64,000 nucleotides of DNA from Pseudomonas sp. G34 (GTDB lineage Bacteria; Pseudomonadota; Gammaproteobacteria; Pseudomonadales; Pseudomonadaceae), in the NCBI RefSeq assembly GCF_031119625.1, contig NZ_JAVHZV010000009.1, positions 248,001 through 312,000 of the forward strand. The letters are read 5' to 3'. The notes beneath the pieces are model-generated. The model made no database searches and was not told the DNA's origin. It was given only the letters and a program-made list of their open reading frames with translations. Position 1 is the first letter of the stretch. Each line of letters begins with the position of its first letter. This document shows, in pieces, positions 61,436 through 64,000 of this stretch. The translations under genes were made by a program, and so were the position numbers.

Positions 61436-64000
61436 GGGTGTGACTCCTGAGATGGACTATGGGCGATCAGCAAATTGACCGGGGTGGCGTGCAGCACGTC
61501 GCGTAGCGCGAGGTAGCCGCTATGGGCGAGCGGGGCAGTGCTATCGAAGGCGCTGTGCAGGGCCTGGTCGGCCAGCACGGCAGGCAGGGCGATACGGGTG
61601 TCGCCCCATTGTTCGGCGGCAATCAGCGGCATGTGGCTGTCGCCGAGCAGCTTGGCGCTCAGGCGCGGTACCACCACGAGGGCATGCTGCTCGCCCAGGC
61701 TGCGCATGAAGGCGACGACCCGATCAGCGTGCTCACCCTGAACCTCGAGCGGCTGGTAGTCGCCGGCAGCGAACAGCTGCTGGTGGGCCTTGCGAGCCTG
61801 CAGGGTGGCGGCGATCAAGGTCTGCTTCACCTGGCCGTCGTGCCAATGCTCCAGGGCCTGGCCGAGGGGCTGGGCCGCTTTCAAGGCCTGCTGGCGAGCG
61901 GCGTAATCCACCGGGCGGCGGTTGTCCGGGTCGACCAGGGAAAAGTCCCAGAGCTCGCAACCCTGATACAGATCCGGCACGCCCGGCACGCTCATGCGCA
62001 GCAGGCTTTGGGCCAGGCTGTTGAGGGCACCAGCGGGCGCGATCTCGGCAGCGGCATCACGGATCTGGGTGCGCAATTCGGCGCCCTTGTCACTGCCCAG
62101 CAACGCCTGCAGGTAGTTTCTGCAAGCCGCTTCGTAGCCTTGGTTGGGGTTGCTCCAGGTACTGCGCAGCTTGGCTTCGCGCACCGCCTTTTCCTGCCAG
62201 GCAGTCAGGCGCTCGGTGAGGCTCTGCAGGCCTTCGGCGTCATCGCTTTGCAAATCCAGCGGCCAGCAGGCCAGCAGGATCTGCAGCAGCATCAACTCAT
62301 CACCTGGCGAGGGTGCGAGGCCGTCGTCGAGTTCTTCGCGCAGCGGCGCCGCCAGTTCGCGCCAATGCTGGCAACGCTCGGCGAACCATTCGGCGCGCTC
62401 GCTGAGTACCGCCAGGCGGGCGCGGGTGTCTTCACCGCGTTTGTGGTCGTGGGTGGCGGTAGTCAGCAGGTTGGCCGGGAAGTGCCGGGCGCGTTCCACG
62501 CAACCGTCATGGAAGGCCTCGACAGGTGCGCTGAACTGCTGCGGGTCGAAGCCCACGTCATTGCGCGACAGCAGCACGGCGCTGCGGTAGCAGGCGGTGT
62601 CTTCCACCGCCTTGGCCGCCGCCGGGGAGGTGAGTTGCTGGAAACGCTCGATCATCTTTGCCCGGCGCTTGCGCTGCGGGCTCGGCGGCAACTCGGAAAG
62701 TGCCTGGCCACCAAGCCAGCAATCGAGGTGCTCGAGCAGCGGCCAGTCGCCTTCGGCGAGCGTGCTGCGGGCGCCTTCCAGGGCCTGGTCGAACACCGCC
62801 TGGTCGGTGCTGCTGCGCCCGGCGGCCGACACATAGGTGCGGTACACCGAGAAGTGCACGATCAGCTCCAGCAACGCGCGGCGAATGGCCCCCAGGGTCA
62901 GGTCGCGGGTGGCGATATCGTCACGGGCGACCAGCAGCAGGCCCTGGGCCAGGGCTTCCAGATCACCGGCCAGGGAGGTGGTCAGCACCAGTTGGCGTGC
63001 GTCGCGTACTTCGGCCATGAAGTCGGCATCGCGGCCGCTGGTTTCACTCCACAGCTGCGCCAGGATTGGCTCGCCCTCAGGCGCATGCTGCAGCAGCGAC
63101 ACCTGGTTCATGAACTCGTAGCCGGTGGTGCCATCCACGCCCCAGTCACGGGGCAGCTGTTCGCCTTCGCCGAGAATCTTCTCGACGTAGATCGGGAAGC
63201 GGCTGCCCTGCAGCTCGGCCGGGCGCTTGGCCAACAGCCGTTCGACGCGGCGGCGCAGCTTGCGGCAGTAAGCACGCGGGTTGGCCAGGCCATCGACATG
63301 GTCGATACGCAGGCCATCGACCAGGCCATTTTCGATCAGCTCGAAAATCTTCGCGTGGGTGGCTTCGAATACCTCGTGGCGCTCGACCTTCAGGCCGCCC
63401 AGTTCGTTGATGTCGAAGAAGCGCCGCCAGTTGATGTCGTCCGCTGCGGTGCGCCAGCTGGCCAGGCGGTAATGCTGGCGTTCGAGCAACTGGTGCAGCG
63501 CCTCGAAGTTCTGCCCCTCGGTGGGGCGCAGGCTGGCCAGCGCGCGTTCGATGGCGTGCCCGGCCTTGCTGGCCAGGGCCACCAGTTCGCGAAACAGCAC
63601 GCCCGCCTGGCGCTGGCCGTCGGCGCTGTCGTCCAGCGCCGCGAAGCGCTGGCCCAGGGCCTGCAGCTCGGGGTGGCCGCTGTGCTGCAGGATATCGCCA
63701 TAGGTCGGCGGGTTGATCGGGAAACGGTGGTCGTAATGCCTGGCGTAGAACAGGCCGCGCCTGGCATCGAAATGCAGCTCGATTTCGCCGGCGGCCAGCA
63801 CTTCGCCGTAGTCGCTGCGCAGAAAAGGCACCAGCAACTGCCCGCGCAGCAGCGGGTCATGGGATTGCCAGTGGATGTCGAAGAACTTCGCATGGGCGCT
63901 GCCGGTGCCCCATTCGAGCACGTCCAGCCACCAGGGATTGGCATCGCCGCCGACCGCCATGTGGTTGGAGACGATATCCAGAATCAGCCCCATGCCTTTG
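61432..64000 (-). CDS. treY: Maltooligosyl trehalose synthase, 5' end beyond the window
   Basis: Isomerises the reducing end of maltooligosaccharides to a trehalose linkage; TreZ then releases trehalose. The visible 856 or so codons run to the right edge without a start, so the N-terminus is missing. TreY hallmarks include GLILDIVSNHMAVGGDANPW, GLRIDHVDGLANPRAYCRKL, FPIYVEKILGEGEQLPRDW, NLLTTATHDHKRGEDTRARL and VPGVPDLYQGCELWDFSLVD. TreZ, malQ and glgA are expected further right by comparison with other pseudomonads. It is coupled to DUF2934 by a 4-nt overlap. Confidence 0.96.
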   Translation of the reverse strand, partial: KGMGLILDIVSNHMAVGGDANPWWLDVLEWGTGSAHAKFFDIHWQSHDPLLRGQLLVPFLRSDYGEVLAAGEIELHFDARRGLFYARHYDHRFPINPPTYGDILQHSGHPELQALGQRFAALDDSADGQRQAGVLFRELVALASKAGHAIERALASLRPTEGQNFEALHQLLERQHYRLASWRTAADDINWRRFFDINELGGLKVERHEVFEATHAKIFELIENGLVDGLRIDHVDGLANPRAYCRKLRRRVERLLAKRPAELQGSRFPIYVEKILGEGEQLPRDWGVDGTTGYEFMNQVSLLQHAPEGEPILAQLWSETSGRDADFMAEVRDARQLVLTTSLAGDLEALAQGLLLVARDDIATRDLTLGAIRRALLELIVHFSVYRTYVSAAGRSSTDQAVFDQALEGARSTLAEGDWPLLEHLDCWLGGQALSELPPSPQRKRRAKMIERFQQLTSPAAAKAVEDTACYRSAVLLSRNDVGFDPQQFSAPVEAFHDGCVERARHFPANLLTTATHDHKRGEDTRARLAVLSERAEWFAERCQHWRELAAPLREELDDGLAPSPGDELMLLQILLACWPLDLQSDDAEGLQSLTERLTAWQEKAVREAKLRSTWSNPNQGYEAACRNYLQALLGSDKGAELRTQIRDAAAEIAPAGALNSLAQSLLRMSVPGVPDLYQGCELWDFSLVDPDNRRPVDYAARQQALKAAQPLGQALEHWHDGQVKQTLIAATLQARKAHQQLFAAGDYQPLEVQGEHADRVVAFMRSLGEQHALVVVPRLSAKLLGDSHMPLIAAEQWGDTRIALPAVLADQALHSAFDSTAPLAHSGYLALRDVLHATPVNLLIAHSPSQESHP

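Overview
The window is about 64 kb of high-GC chromosomal DNA from a Pseudomonas, most likely of the P. aeruginosa / P. mendocina-oleovorans side of the genus. This rests on protein resemblance recalled from memory (AcnA, RlmM, TusA, PmpM-like MATE, PdxB, DnaX-YbaB-RecR, Ohr/OhrR, KatE with a DJ-1-like tail) and on the very common Pseudomonas palindromic repeats. No rRNA, tRNA, CRISPR array, prophage or transposase gene was seen. Nearly every gene is intact; treY runs off the right edge.

Region 1 (1-13.2 kb) is mostly housekeeping: aconitase A, the 23S rRNA methyltransferase RlmM, the sulfur carrier TusA, a MATE exporter, PdxB for vitamin B6, three small unknown proteins, a DUF1287 exported protein, and the replication/repair set dnaX-ybaB-recR. 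Region 2 (13.2-17.7 kb) is an iron cell-surface-signalling locus (FecI-type sigma, FecR-type anti-sigma, TonB receptor with an STN signalling domain) with a 313-bp MITE-like element between fecR and the receptor. Region 3 (17.7-23.5 kb) has a divergent AraC/SDR pair, Ohr with its thiol-based repressor OhrR, and small unknown proteins.

Region 4 (23.5-42.3 kb) looks like the stress/desiccation block known from P. aeruginosa around PA2133-PA2192: glycogen phosphorylase, KatE catalase, MgtC-like protein, Ku and LigD for end joining, then the tightly packed glgE - treS/maltokinase - glgB operon that turns trehalose into branched alpha-glucan. Region 5 (42.3-51.4 kb) is accessory: a chemoreceptor with a very good FliA-type promoter, a DUF1615 lipoprotein, an AraC/LysE exporter pair, and a PaiB-GNAT-GNAT operon divergent from a MocR-type regulator.

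Region 6 (51.4-64 kb, minus strand) returns to the stress block. Transcription runs treY - DUF2934 - glgX - acyl-CoA-dehydrogenase-like - PIG-L deacetylase - NodS-like methyltransferase - GT2, with stop/start overlaps at nearly every joint, then CBS protein, DUF72, and a ybhP-clsB-ybhN set. GlgE/TreS/GlgB (trehalose to glucan) and TreY/GlgX (glucan to trehalose) lie in the same window, so carbon could cycle both ways. The four-gene deacetylase/N-methyltransferase/glycosyltransferase/dehydrogenase cassette coupled to glgX is the best candidate for an undescribed pathway.

Intergenic DNA is rich in repeats. These include REP pairs in which one arm carries a 14-nt insertion, a roughly 200-bp element with a REP pair in its centre present in two or three copies, a 300-bp dispersed repeat, and the nested-palindrome MITE.
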